Shown in pieces: positions 8,679 to 18,779 of a DNA stretch of 64,000 bases. Made by a program: the position numbers and the translations under genes. Source of the stretch: DATKPE01 sp035524335 (lineage in GTDB: Bacteria; Bacteroidota; Ignavibacteria; UBA10030; SZUA-254). Under the pieces are notes generated by a model that was not told the origin of the DNA, ran no database searches, and saw only the letters and a program-made list of their open reading frames with translations. The DNA lies in contig DATKPE010000056.1 in NCBI GenBank assembly GCA_035524335.1, positions 28,909 through 92,908 of the forward strand, in the 5' to 3' direction. Position 1 is the first letter of the stretch. Each line of letters opens with the position of its first letter.

Positions 8679-9827
8679 ATGGCGCCGCACACACCACGCG
8701 GGAAGGGAATGAACCAGAACGCCGGTGATCGGATCGAATCTGCAGGGAAGCGGCTCTTCCTCGGCTTCCTGCGGCTGTTCATTCGTGAGACCGCCCCTGC
8801 GCCTCAGCCCGGCGGAATCTCCTTCCGCAACATCCTCCTCATCCGCCAGCATGACCAGCTTGGCGACATGCTCTGCATCGTCCCGCTTCTCCGGGCACTC
8901 CGGCAGAGGTATCCGGACGCCCGGATCTCCCTCGTCGCGGGCAGGGTCAACAGGGATATCATGCTCCATCATCCCTATCTCGACGAGGTGCTCCTGTTCC
9001 CGCGGGGTAGGTATGCCGCCATGGCCGCCTTTTTCCGGCGACTCCGGCGGGCTGAATATGATCTCGTCATTGTGCCCTCCACGGTGTCGGTTTCCGTGAC
9101 GAGCGGACTGATCGCGGTGCTCGCGGGAGCGGCGGTCCGTATCGGCCCGGGATCGATCGACGGCATACCGGCATCCACGAAGGTCTGCTTTTCACATCCG
9201 ATCGACCTCGACTGGCGGACCGATCCGCACCGCCATCAGGTTCTGCGAAATCTGGATATCGGCAAACCACTCGCGCTTCCCACTGCCGAGCTGACCACCT
9301 GCATCGGATTGACGGCGGAAGAAGGGGAGGACGCGGATTTCCGTCTGCGCGAACTCCGCTCACGCCACCCGATTCTGATCGGGATCCATCCGGGAGCGGG
9401 CAAAGGCGAAAATCGCTGGCCCGGTGAGAATTTCGCGGAGGTGGTCAACAGATGCGCGCGTCAATTCAATGCGGGCATCGTGATCACCTCAGGTCCGCAG
9501 GATGTGGATGTGCGCGACCGTCTGCTTCCTCTTCTCCGGTGCGGGTATCTGCTTCTGGACCGACAGCCGCTCAGGTCGGTGGCGGCGGTCATCGACCGGA
9601 CAGATCTTTTCATCTCCAACGACACCGGCATCATGCACATTGCCGGGGCGGTCCGGACGCGACTGCTGGCGCTGTTCGGACCGACCGATGCGCTCCAATG
9701 GATGCCTCCGGGGGAACGGCATCGCTGTCTCTGCGGCGCGGGCGGGGATGTGGGGGCAATAGGAGTCGACGACGTCTGCCGGCACGCGAAGGAAATGCTG
9801 GAAGGGAAGAATCGGCGGCATAATTGA
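8679..9827 (+). CDS. Glycosyltransferase family 9 (heptosyltransferase-like)
   Basis: 382 residues. GT9 enzymes add heptose or related sugars to the LPS core on the cytoplasmic face of the inner membrane. The N-terminal Rossmann domain shows ILLIRQHDQLGDMLCIVPLLRALRQRYPDARISLV, the usual GT9 opening with the GD motif. The C-terminal domain has IGIHPGAGKGENRWPGENFAEVV (donor-binding) and FISNDTGIMHIAGAVRTRLLALFGPTDALQWMPPG, the characteristic NDTG-MH-A and GPT motifs. The ATG directly follows the preceding stop; an ATG 30 nt downstream (8709) is an alternative. The exact sugar is unknown. Confidence 0.88.
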   Translation: MAPHTPRGKGMNQNAGDRIESAGKRLFLGFLRLFIRETAPAPQPGGISFRNILLIRQHDQLGDMLCIVPLLRALRQRYPDARISLVAGRVNRDIMLHHPYLDEVLLFPRGRYAAMAAFFRRLRRAEYDLVIVPSTVSVSVTSGLIAVLAGAAVRIGPGSIDGIPASTKVCFSHPIDLDWRTDPHRHQVLRNLDIGKPLALPTAELTTCIGLTAEEGEDADFRLRELRSRHPILIGIHPGAGKGENRWPGENFAEVVNRCARQFNAGIVITSGPQDVDVRDRLLPLLRCGYLLLDRQPLRSVAAVIDRTDLFISNDTGIMHIAGAVRTRLLALFGPTDALQWMPPGERHRCLCGAGGDVGAIGVDDVCRHAKEMLEGKNRRHN

Positions 9828-9854
9828 TTCTTGAGGCAAGTTTCGTTATCTTTT
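9824..9854 (+). promoter_or_regulatory. Promoter TTG-N20-TATCTTTT for nadA
   Basis: TTG at 9824-9826, 20 nt, TATCTTTT at 9847-9854. The nadA ATG is at 9862, so the transcript would start at or within a few nt of the start codon (probably leaderless). Confidence 0.55.
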
Positions 9855-9861
9855 CAATATT

Positions 9862-10821
9862 ATGCAGGACGAGCAGATCGGGGCCGGGGAGATTACACTG
9901 CCAGACCACCCCAGGGAAGCGATTCTCCGTCGAAAACGCGAACTGAATGCAGTCATCCTGGCTCATTATTATCAGGAGTCGGAAATTCAGGATCTGGCCG
10001 ATTTTGTGGGCGACAGTCTTGAATTATCGCGCCAGGCTGCAAAGACCGAAGCGGACGTCATCGTCTTCGCCGGCGTCCATTTTATGGCGGAAACGGCGAA
10101 AATCCTGAATCCGGGCAAAACAGTGCTCATGCCCGACCTTCATGCGGGGTGTTCGCTGGCCGAAGGGTGTCCTGCCCCTGAGTTTGCGCAGTTCATCGCC
10201 GCGCATCCCGGACATACCGTTATCAGCTACATCAACTGTTCGGCCGAAGTGAAAGCGCTCAGCGACATCATCTGTACATCGAGCAACGCAGCACGGATCA
10301 TACAGCAGATTCCCTCCTCCACGCCGATCGTCTTTGCTCCCGACCGGAATCTCGGTAAATACCTGGTGCGCCTGACAGGCCGTCCCCTTGTGCTCTGGCA
10401 GGGGACCTGTATTGTGCATGAGACGTTCAGCGAGCGGAAACTGCTTCACCTCCGTTCCGAACATCCCGCGGCGGTCATCATCGCCCATCCGGAGTGCGAG
10501 GAGAATGTGCTTGCGGCGGCGGCGTTCGTCGGTTCGACGAGCGGCCTCCTGAAGTTCGTTCAGGAGGATCGATCGCGCGAATACATCGTTGCCACCGAGG
10601 TTGGCATCATCCATCAGATGCAGAAGGCGTGTCCCGATAAACTGTTTCTGCCGGCGCCTCCGGAAGAGAGCTGTGCGTGCAATATCTGCCCGTACATGAA
10701 ACTCAACACGATGGAAAAACTGTACGCGTGCATGATGGAATGCTCCCCAGAGGTGACGCTGGATCCCGGCCTGATCCGACGGGCCCGCGCGCCGATCGAC
10801 CGGATGCTGGCGATGAGCTGA
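9862..10821 (+). CDS. nadA: Quinolinate synthase A
   Basis: 319 residues. It condenses iminoaspartate with dihydroxyacetone phosphate to quinolinate in NAD synthesis, using a [4Fe-4S] cluster. The three-fold domain repeats are visible: AVILAHYYQESEIQDLADFVGDSLELSR, then VISYINCSAEVKALSDIICTSSNA, then IAHPECEENVLAAAAFVGSTSG. Candidate cluster ligands are the Cys in MPDLHAGCSLAEGCP, in CSAEVKALSDIIC and in CACNICPYMKLNTMEKLYACM. Neither nadB nor nadC is nearby. No Shine-Dalgarno site precedes the ATG, and the promoter almost abuts it. Confidence 0.97.
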   Translation: MQDEQIGAGEITLPDHPREAILRRKRELNAVILAHYYQESEIQDLADFVGDSLELSRQAAKTEADVIVFAGVHFMAETAKILNPGKTVLMPDLHAGCSLAEGCPAPEFAQFIAAHPGHTVISYINCSAEVKALSDIICTSSNAARIIQQIPSSTPIVFAPDRNLGKYLVRLTGRPLVLWQGTCIVHETFSERKLLHLRSEHPAAVIIAHPECEENVLAAAAFVGSTSGLLKFVQEDRSREYIVATEVGIIHQMQKACPDKLFLPAPPEESCACNICPYMKLNTMEKLYACMMECSPEVTLDPGLIRRARAPIDRMLAMS

Positions 10822-10908
10822 CCGGCCGATGACGTTCACACAATCAACGATGCTCGTTCCGGCCGCCTCGCCGCGTCCGGTTTCTCTCATCACGATCCTC
10901 CGGTGACC

Positions 10909-11670
10909 ATGACCCCGTGGGTGTTCCGTCTCATCAGCGTCAATATCGTCGTGTTCATTCTTTCCCTCGCCTCGCCGGCCCTTGTTGACCACTTTCTCTT
11001 TGTTCCCGTCCTACTTCTGGCGCGTCCCTGGACCATCGTCACGTATATGTTCCTCCACGCCAACATCAGCCACATTTTCTTCAACATGCTCGCACTCTTT
11101 TTTTTCGGACCGCGTCTTGAGCTGGTCCTCGGCGAGCGGCGCTTTCTGCTTCTGTATTTTATCAGCGGAATCTCCGGCGGCATACTTTCCTGCTTTTTTC
11201 TTCCCGAGACGCCGATCATCGGCGCGTCAGGGGCGGTATACGGCGTCATGCTCGGATTTGCATATTTCTGGCCGACCGAACCGATCTATATCTGGGGGAT
11301 TCTGCCGGTGCAGGCGCGCTGGCTGATCCTCGGGATGACGCTGATTTCCCTCTTCGGCGGGATCGGGCTGGGGGAGAGCGGCATTGCCCACTATGCCCAT
11401 CTCGGCGGATTTCTCGGCGGTTATCTCTACCTTCTGCTGGCTCGTGCACGGCCTGCTGATCTGGCCGCACCCCGGCGCGAAAAACCGGCGGCGCCCAGCA
11501 ATGAGGAGCTAACCCGGTGGATGTCGATCGACCGCACAAGTCTGCATGCCGTGAACAGGGAGGAACTTGACCGGATTCAGGCCAAAATCGGGAAGGAAGG
11601 GCCGGCAAGCGTCACGCCGCGGGAACGCGAATTTCTTGAACGATTCAGCCGCATCGGCACGGGAGAGTAG
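10909..11670 (+). CDS. Rhomboid family intramembrane serine protease
   Basis: 253 residues from the ATG at 10909; a GTG two codons earlier is also possible. About six membrane helices are followed by a soluble tail. The first helix region is followed by WTIVTYMFLHANISHIFFNMLALFFFG (the rhomboid HxxxN-type motif), the catalytic Ser is in IIGASGAVYG (residue about 107), and the catalytic His in IAHYAHLGGFLGG. The tail (SNEELTRWMS to TPREREFLERFSR) resembles the DUF6576 extension found on Bacteroidota rhomboids. It cleaves membrane proteins; substrates are unknown. It lies 87 nt after nadA. Confidence 0.92.
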   Translation: MTPWVFRLISVNIVVFILSLASPALVDHFLFVPVLLLARPWTIVTYMFLHANISHIFFNMLALFFFGPRLELVLGERRFLLLYFISGISGGILSCFFLPETPIIGASGAVYGVMLGFAYFWPTEPIYIWGILPVQARWLILGMTLISLFGGIGLGESGIAHYAHLGGFLGGYLYLLLARARPADLAAPRREKPAAPSNEELTRWMSIDRTSLHAVNREELDRIQAKIGKEGPASVTPREREFLERFSRIGTGE

Positions 11671-11726
11671 CCGATGCGGGACATCATCATTGCTTCACCT
11701 AAAGATTGAAAGGCACAGCAGAATTC

Positions 11727-14483
<2,757 letters not shown>

Positions 14484-14519
14484 CCGGATACGGAAGGGGA
14501 ATTCGTACCAAAACGTCTC

Positions 14520-14551
14520 TTTGGAAATGAGTCGATAAATCTGTACATTTG
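14520..14551 (+). promoter_or_regulatory. Promoter TTTG-N20-TACATTTG for htpX
   Basis: TTTG at 14520-14523, 20 nt, TACATTTG at 14544-14551: a full match to the Bacteroidetes consensus TTTG/TAnnTTTG. It is the best example in the window, 36 nt upstream of the htpX ATG. Confidence 0.7.
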
Positions 14552-14586
14552 GTGCGAAAATATGCATAATTTCACATCATGAACCG

Positions 14587-15435
14587 ATGAATAGCCTCAA
14601 GACAGTCGTCCTGATGACCTTTATGATGTGCCTCCTCCTGGCCGTCGGAGCATTTATCGGCGGTGAACAGGGGCTGGTACTGGCCTTCCTCTTCTCGCTG
14701 ATGATGAATTTTGGATCGTACTGGTTTTCGGACAGGATCGTTCTGATGATGTACCGGGCCAGGGAAGTCACCGAAGCGGAACAGCCGCGTCTGACGGGGC
14801 TTGTGGCGCGGGTCGCAAGCGAGGCTCAGCTCCCGATGCCGCGTGTCTATCTGATCGCGTCCGATTCCCCGAATGCATTTGCGACCGGGAGAAATCCCGA
14901 GCACGCCGCCGTCGCGGCGACGGACGGGATCCTGAACATTCTGTCGGACGACGAGCTCGAGGGAGTCCTTGCGCACGAATTCGCTCACATCCGGCACCGG
15001 GACATTCTGACCGGCACGATTGTCGCGACGATGGTCGGGACGATCACCTTCATCGCCAGAATGGCCGGCTGGTCCCTGATGATGGGGGGCGGAGACAGGA
15101 ACCGTCGCGGTTCGAACGGATTCGCCGAGCTTCTGATGCTCATTGTCGCTCCGATCGCGGCGCTTCTGATGCAGCTCGCAATTTCCCGATCCCGCGAGTA
15201 TGAGGCCGATGCGGGAGGGGCGCAGATCACCGGCCGGCCGCTGTCGCTGGCCAGCGCGCTCGAAAAGCTCGAGCGTCAGGCCGGGCAGAAGCCTCTCGAA
15301 AGCGCCTCGCCGGCGTCCGCCCATCTCTTCATCGTGAATCCCCTTCGGGCGGGAGGTCTTATGAAGTTGTTTTCGACACATCCTCCGCTTGAAGAACGCA
15401 TTGCGCGGTTACACCAAATTGCCCTGGGGCGGTAG
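14587..15435 (+). CDS. htpX: Membrane zinc metalloprotease HtpX
   Basis: 282 residues. An M48 family protease involved in inner-membrane protein quality control. Two N-terminal helices (residues 5-45) are followed by the catalytic motif LEGVLAHEFAHIRHRD, with HEFAH at residues 130-134 (two zinc-binding His and the catalytic Glu). Two further hydrophobic segments come after it (TGTIVATMVGTITFIARMAG and LLMLIVAPIAALLMQLAI), then the third ligand Glu in REYEADAGGAQITG. TLH/THPPLEERIARL closes the protein as usual. A strong -33/-7 promoter is seen upstream, so it may be its own transcription unit. Confidence 0.96.
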   Translation: MNSLKTVVLMTFMMCLLLAVGAFIGGEQGLVLAFLFSLMMNFGSYWFSDRIVLMMYRAREVTEAEQPRLTGLVARVASEAQLPMPRVYLIASDSPNAFATGRNPEHAAVAATDGILNILSDDELEGVLAHEFAHIRHRDILTGTIVATMVGTITFIARMAGWSLMMGGGDRNRRGSNGFAELLMLIVAPIAALLMQLAISRSREYEADAGGAQITGRPLSLASALEKLERQAGQKPLESASPASAHLFIVNPLRAGGLMKLFSTHPPLEERIARLHQIALGR

Positions 15436-15476
15436 AAACGCACCAGCGATCATCACATCATTCCGGAGACGCACCC

Positions 15477-16781
15477 GTGGAACGACAGAACGACTCCCAG
15501 CAGTCACAACCGTATGTGGAACCAACTCCCATCACCGACAAGGAGAATCCGTTTGAATCCATGATGCGGCGGTTTGACATCGCCGCGGAAATCCTGGAGC
15601 TCGAGGATGGCGTCTATTCGTATCTGAAGACGCCCGTCAAGCAGGTCGTGGTCTCGGTCCCGATCGGCATGGACGACGGACGCGTCGAAATATTTGAAGG
15701 CTACCGGGTGATTCACAACGACATTCTCGGACCTTCCAAGGGGGGAATACGCTACGCCCCCGACGTCACGATCGACGAGGTCAAGGCGCTTGCCGCGTGG
15801 ATGACCTGGAAATGCGCCGTGATGAACATTCCGTTCGGCGGCGCAAAGGGAGCGGTGAAATGCGACGTCACGAAGCTGACCCCGGTTGAACTGGAAAAGA
15901 TCACCCGGCGGTATACGTCCAATATGATGGACGTTTTCGGACCGGACCGCGATATTCCTGCGCCCGACATGAACACGAACGAACAGGTGATGGCCTGGAT
16001 CATGGACACCTACAGCATGCACATGCGCAGGACCGAGACGGCCGTCGTCACCGGCAAACCGCTCATCATCGGCGGTTCTCTCGGACGCCGGGAAGCCACG
16101 GGCCGGGGATGCATGATCGTCACGCTCGCCGCTATGGAAAAGAAAAAAATACCCGTCAAGGGATCCACCGTCGTCGTCCAGGGTTTCGGCAACGTCGGTT
16201 CCGTCTCCGCCCAACTGCTCAGCGAACACGGATGCACGGTCACCGGCATCTCCGATGTCACCGGCGGCTATTACAACAAAAAGGGTATCAATATTCCGCA
16301 GGCGCTCGAATACGCCGCGAAGCACAAATCGTTGAAAGGATTCAAGGGGGGCGACAAAATCACGCAGGAGGAGCTCCTCGAGCTTCCGTGCGATGTCCTG
16401 GTGCCCGCCGCCCGCGAACAACAGATCACCGCTAAGAACGCCAGAAAAATCCGGGCGAAGATCATCTGTGAAGGAGCCAACGGGCCGACCCATGCGGATG
16501 CCGATCCGATTCTGCAGGACAAGGGTATTCTCGTCATTCCCGACATCCTTGCCAACGCGGGAGGCGTCACCGTTTCCTACTTCGAGTGGGCGCAGGACCG
16601 GGCCGGCTATTTCTGGACTCTCGACAGGGTCAACCGCCGGCTGGAAAGAATGATGCGGACCTCATTTGATGCGGTGTACGCCTCCGCCAAGCAGTATAAC
16701 GTCACGCTGCGGATAGGGGCGTACATTCTCGCAATCGACAAGGTTGCCAAGACCCTGAAAATACGAGGAATATACGCATAG
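15477..16781 (+). CDS. gdhA: Glutamate dehydrogenase (Glu/Leu/Phe/Val family)
   Basis: 434 residues from a GTG start. It interconverts glutamate and 2-oxoglutarate plus ammonia with NAD(P). The substrate-binding segment GPSKGGIRYAPDVTIDEVKALAAWMTWKCAVMNIPFGGAKGAV holds the catalytic Lys of GGAKG (residue about 124) and the earlier conserved Lys. APDMNTNEQVMAWIMDTYSM and GRREATGRGCMIV are typical. The dinucleotide domain has VVVQGFGNVGSVSAQLL near residue 230. Length is that of hexameric class I bacterial/archaeal enzymes. Coenzyme preference cannot be read safely. Confidence 0.95.
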   Translation: MERQNDSQQSQPYVEPTPITDKENPFESMMRRFDIAAEILELEDGVYSYLKTPVKQVVVSVPIGMDDGRVEIFEGYRVIHNDILGPSKGGIRYAPDVTIDEVKALAAWMTWKCAVMNIPFGGAKGAVKCDVTKLTPVELEKITRRYTSNMMDVFGPDRDIPAPDMNTNEQVMAWIMDTYSMHMRRTETAVVTGKPLIIGGSLGRREATGRGCMIVTLAAMEKKKIPVKGSTVVVQGFGNVGSVSAQLLSEHGCTVTGISDVTGGYYNKKGINIPQALEYAAKHKSLKGFKGGDKITQEELLELPCDVLVPAAREQQITAKNARKIRAKIICEGANGPTHADADPILQDKGILVIPDILANAGGVTVSYFEWAQDRAGYFWTLDRVNRRLERMMRTSFDAVYASAKQYNVTLRIGAYILAIDKVAKTLKIRGIYA

Positions 16782-16806
16782 GATATATTCCCGGTCAGCC
16801 GCCGGT

Positions 16807-17418
16807 TTGCTGGTTCTCCTGCTGACTGCCGGCCTCGGTAACGCTCAGACCGGCTCCGCAGGAAGCGAACCTGCATCCAACCTCGATCTCTTCTCAGGCC
16901 TTCTCCGGGAAGCCGCAGGGGAGATCGGTGCGCATGCGTTGCCGGATACCCTTCCTGTCGTTCTGATTGTTGACGCCGAAACCGACCAGTGGTTCATTGC
17001 GGATGAGATCATGCGGGGCATCAGGCCGGACCGCCGGCCTGTTTATACCCGGCCGGACTCGGTGCACGGGCCGTACCTCGAATGCACCTTCCACGTTGTT
17101 TCGCTTGGGGTGACCTACAGCGATGAACTTCCGGCGGCCGGGCCGGTGCGGAACAGGGTCTGCCGCGCGATCAGTGCGGATATCAGATCCCAGATCCTCG
17201 GCATCCCGTCGCATGAACTTCTCGCTGAACGGAGGTTCTCGAGAACGCTCACCGATACCGTTGACGGCGCACATCTCGGTTCGCTTGAGAATCCCCGGAT
17301 CAGATGCACCCAAAGCGCCTACCGGCGCGATTCGATGCTGGACAGGATGCTGGAACCCTTCTTCATCATCGGCGCGACCGGACTGGCGGTCTACCTGCTG
17401 TTTCATGTACGAAGCTGA
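16807..17418 (+). CDS. Hypothetical exported/membrane protein with unclear start
   Basis: 203 residues if counted from a TTG at 16807. No family recognised. The frame is open back to a TGA at 16756-16758 and has no ATG or GTG, so start is TTG 16807 or a rarer codon such as ATA at 16783. The latter would give a better signal peptide (YSRSAAGLLVLLLTAGLGNAQ, with cleavage after NA). The mature part has VVLIVDAETDQWFIADEIMRG, several Cys, and one C-terminal helix (FFIIGATGLAVYLLFHV), so it may be anchored at that end. It lies between gdhA and bamD, ending 7 nt before the bamD ATG. Membership of an envelope operon with bamD is inferred. Confidence 0.55.
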   Translation: MLVLLLTAGLGNAQTGSAGSEPASNLDLFSGLLREAAGEIGAHALPDTLPVVLIVDAETDQWFIADEIMRGIRPDRRPVYTRPDSVHGPYLECTFHVVSLGVTYSDELPAAGPVRNRVCRAISADIRSQILGIPSHELLAERRFSRTLTDTVDGAHLGSLENPRIRCTQSAYRRDSMLDRMLEPFFIIGATGLAVYLLFHVRS

Positions 17419-17425
17419 CACACGA

Positions 17426-18208
17426 ATGAGTTCATACCGACACATACCCGATTTTCTCCGCATCGCCGCGCTCGTTGTCGTCGCGGCACTTCTTGCGTCG
17501 TGCGGCGGTTCCCAGCCGCAGAAACTTCTGAACGCCGAACAGCGGTTTGCCAACGGCAAAAAACTGTACGATGAGCGGAATTATCTGGAGGCCATCGCCG
17601 AATTCGATGTCATCCGGCTCCAGTTCCCAGGAAGCACGATTGCGGATCAGGCGCAGTATTATCTCGGCCAGTCACATTTTCACCTGGACGAATTTCTCCT
17701 CGCGGCGGAGGAATTTCAGCAGTTGAAGAGGAACATGCCGGCAAGCCCCCTGGTGCCCTCGGCACAGTATTACATCGCGCTCTGCTATTACAACCTGGCG
17801 CCGAAGTCCCAGCTCGATCAGTCCTATACTTCCAGGGCGATCGACGAATTCCAGTCCTTCATCGAATATTACCCGAAGAATGAACATGTTCAGGAGGCCG
17901 AGGACAAGATCAACGAGCTGAACGGCCGTCTTGCAAAGAAACTGTTTGATTCAGCCGAGCTCTACATGAAAATGGGATCCTACCAGGCGGCCGTGATGTA
18001 CTATACCTCCGTGGTGGAAAAGTATCACGATACGCAGTACGCCGAACCGGCCCTTCTCGGAAAAGTCCGGGCCCTGGTGGCGCGCAAAAAGTACAAGGAT
18101 GCAAAACCGGATATCGACAAATTTCTGGAAAAATATCCGGCAAGCCGGTTCAAAGCCGACGCCGAATCGCTCCAGAAGCTGATCGATAACGGCGGAGCCC
18201 GGATGTAA
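17426..18208 (+). CDS. bamD: Outer membrane assembly lipoprotein BamD
   Basis: 260 residues from ATG 17426. A lipoprotein of the BAM complex that helps insert beta-barrels in the outer membrane. Residues 1-26 are a lipoprotein signal with lipobox LLASC, Cys at residue 26. The rest is a chain of about five TPR-like repeats: NGKKLYDERNYLEAIAEFDVI, DQAQYYLGQSHFHLDEFLLAAEEF, SAQYYIALCYYNLAP, ESAELYMKMGSYQAAVMYYTSV-type and PALLGKVRALVARKKYKDA. PKSQLDQSYTSRAIDEFQSFI is the classical BamD/YfiO segment with the DQ motif. The chain ends shortly before a stable hairpin at 18211. Confidence 0.92.
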   Translation: MSSYRHIPDFLRIAALVVVAALLASCGGSQPQKLLNAEQRFANGKKLYDERNYLEAIAEFDVIRLQFPGSTIADQAQYYLGQSHFHLDEFLLAAEEFQQLKRNMPASPLVPSAQYYIALCYYNLAPKSQLDQSYTSRAIDEFQSFIEYYPKNEHVQEAEDKINELNGRLAKKLFDSAELYMKMGSYQAAVMYYTSVVEKYHDTQYAEPALLGKVRALVARKKYKDAKPDIDKFLEKYPASRFKADAESLQKLIDNGGARM

Positions 18209-18210
18209 CA

Positions 18211-18238
18211 CCTGCCTTCCCGCTTCCGGGACGGCAGG
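18211..18238 (+). other. Stable hairpin after bamD
   Basis: CCTGCC (18211-18216) pairs with GGCAGG (18233-18238), and the inner CCCG/CGGG closes a CTTC-type loop. No T run follows, so it is not a clear terminator; it could stabilise or attenuate the bamD transcript. Confidence 0.4.
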
Positions 18239-18256
18239 GCCCAGACAAGGACCTGC

Positions 18257-18751
18257 ATGAAAAAGCCGCATCGCGCACCCCCGCACCGATCCGTCTCCCA
18301 GTCCCAGGTGGAAATGACCCAGCTGGTCCTGCCGAACGATACCAATCAGCTTGGCAATCTCCTCGGCGGACGGCTCATGGAGTGGATGGACATCGCCGCC
18401 GCCATTTCCGCACAGCGTCATTCCAACCGGATCTGCGTTACCGCCGGCGTCGACGATCTTGTCTTTCACCAGCCGATCAAGCTCGGCGAGGTGGTGACCC
18501 TCTGCGCCTCCGTCAACAGGGTGTTCGGCACATCGATGGAAGTCGGCGTGATCGTCCGCGCCGAAAACCAGCTGACCGGCGACAGCCGGACCGCGAATAC
18601 CGCCTATCTCACCTTCGTCGCAGTCGACGACCATATGATTCCGGTCCACATCGACCCGATCCTGCCCCGGACGACGGTCGAAAAACGCCGGTATCGCGAG
18701 GCGATGGACCGCAGACGTCTCCGTCTCGACCGGCGGCGGAAGTCGGGTTGA
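18257..18751 (+). CDS. Acyl-CoA thioesterase, hotdog fold (YciA/BACH type)
   Basis: 164 residues. It hydrolyses acyl-CoA to free CoA and acid. The hotdog signature is intact: EMTQLVLPNDTNQLGNLLGGRLMEWMDIAAAISAQRHSNR (the N-x-x-G-x-x-x-G-G-x-x-M-x-x-M-D helix), followed by VTAGVDDLVFHQPIKLGEVVTLCASVNRVFGTSMEVGV and an NTAYLTFVAVDD strand. The C-terminal 25 residues are very Arg-rich. Chain-length preference is unknown. No clear partner gene lies next to it. Confidence 0.88.
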   Translation: MKKPHRAPPHRSVSQSQVEMTQLVLPNDTNQLGNLLGGRLMEWMDIAAAISAQRHSNRICVTAGVDDLVFHQPIKLGEVVTLCASVNRVFGTSMEVGVIVRAENQLTGDSRTANTAYLTFVAVDDHMIPVHIDPILPRTTVEKRRYREAMDRRRLRLDRRRKSG

Positions 18752-18779
18752 CGGGAGTGTACGCCGGGACACATCGACA

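Noticed and set aside
10829..10906. A 25-codon frame between nadA and the rhomboid gene
   Set aside because: Too short, without a ribosome site; kept as untranslated spacer.
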